NCBI GenBank assembly: GCA_031280065.1
Contig: JAITHH010000251.1
Span: forward strand, 1 to 5,611
From: Treponema sp.
GTDB taxonomy: Bacteria; Spirochaetota; Spirochaetia; Treponematales; Breznakiellaceae
Direction: 5' to 3'
Length of the DNA: 5,611 nt
Shown here one piece after another: positions 5,529 through 5,611 of the stretch. Each line of letters begins with the position of its first letter. The first letter of the stretch is position 1. The notes under the pieces were generated by a model. That model did no database searches. It saw nothing but the letters and a program-made list of their open reading frames with translations, and had not been told where the DNA came from. Both the position numbers and the translations under genes were made by a program.

Positions 5529-5611
5529 ATGGCAATCCAGGTACTGAAAGATACATGTATAGGATGCAGGCTCTGTGTCAAGAGCTGCCCCTTTAACGCA
5601 ATAGACATGGA
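5529..5611 (+). CDS. [4Fe-4S] ferredoxin-domain protein, probably N-terminus of EtfA, 3'-partial
   Basis: Only the first 27 codons and two bases lie in the window. They encode a [4Fe-4S] ligand motif, C10-x2-C13-x2-C16-x3-C20-P, as the first half of a bacterial ferredoxin-type domain (start MAIQVLKDTCIGC). A gene in this position, directly after etfB and with its own strong ribosome site, is usually etfA. Some anaerobic EtfA proteins, such as LctC and CarE of Acetobacterium woodii, carry an N-terminal ferredoxin domain, so an Fd-EtfA fusion is the most likely reading. A stand-alone ferredoxin between etfB and etfA is the alternative. The iron-sulfur motif is seen; the EtfA identity is inferred from context, so I give no symbol. 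Confidence 0.75.
   Translation, partial: MAIQVLKDTCIGCRLCVKSCPFNAIDM

Overview
This window is one continuous block of plus-strand genes for four-carbon (C4) acyl-CoA metabolism. In order it holds: the 3' end of a FabG/PhaB-type short-chain dehydrogenase (SDR), the two subunits of a family I CoA-transferase, an acetyl-CoA acetyltransferase (thiolase), a small MaoC/PhaJ-type (R)-enoyl-CoA hydratase, a butyryl-CoA-dehydrogenase-like flavoprotein, the beta subunit of an electron-transfer flavoprotein (EtfB), and the first 27 codons of a [4Fe-4S] ferredoxin-domain protein that is probably EtfA. Seven of these eight reading frames were assigned from family motifs with catalytic residues visible. 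The SDR is cut at its 5' end and the last gene at its 3' end.

Read together, the genes can form a butyrate (butyryl-CoA) cycle. Thiolase joins two acetyl-CoA to acetoacetyl-CoA. The SDR reduces it to (R)-3-hydroxybutyryl-CoA, and the PhaJ-like hydratase dehydrates that to crotonyl-CoA. The acyl-CoA dehydrogenase with Etf reduces it to butyryl-CoA, and the CoA-transferase releases butyrate. The usual clostridial pair Hbd and Crt, which uses the (S)-isomer, is not in the window. An SDR and a MaoC-fold hydratase of the kinds normally tied to PHA or fatty-acid metabolism occupy their places. The direction and true substrates are inferred; oxidation of butyrate or 3-hydroxybutyrate is the main alternative.

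Layout: 1-369 SDR; 371-1710 CoA-transferase A and B, tightly coupled (1-nt gap, then a GTGA overlap); 1735-2919 thiolase; 2920-3095 a 176-bp gap full of inverted repeats, the only long non-coding stretch; 3096-3503 hydratase; 3519-4661 acyl-CoA dehydrogenase; 4662-4713 a short gap with a perfect 7-bp dyad; 4714-5517 etfB; 5529 onward the ferredoxin-domain gene. Every complete gene has a recognisable purine-rich Shine-Dalgarno sequence. I see no convincing promoter, intrinsic terminator, tRNA, rRNA, CRISPR array or transposase gene.

The organism is a GC-rich (high 50s percent by eye) bacterium, very likely an anaerobic fermenter, because the Etf proteins resemble those of Clostridia, Negativicutes and other strict anaerobes. 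The hairpin-rich intergenic element resembles repeats I associate loosely with some spirochaete genomes, but the sequence alone does not fix the phylum.
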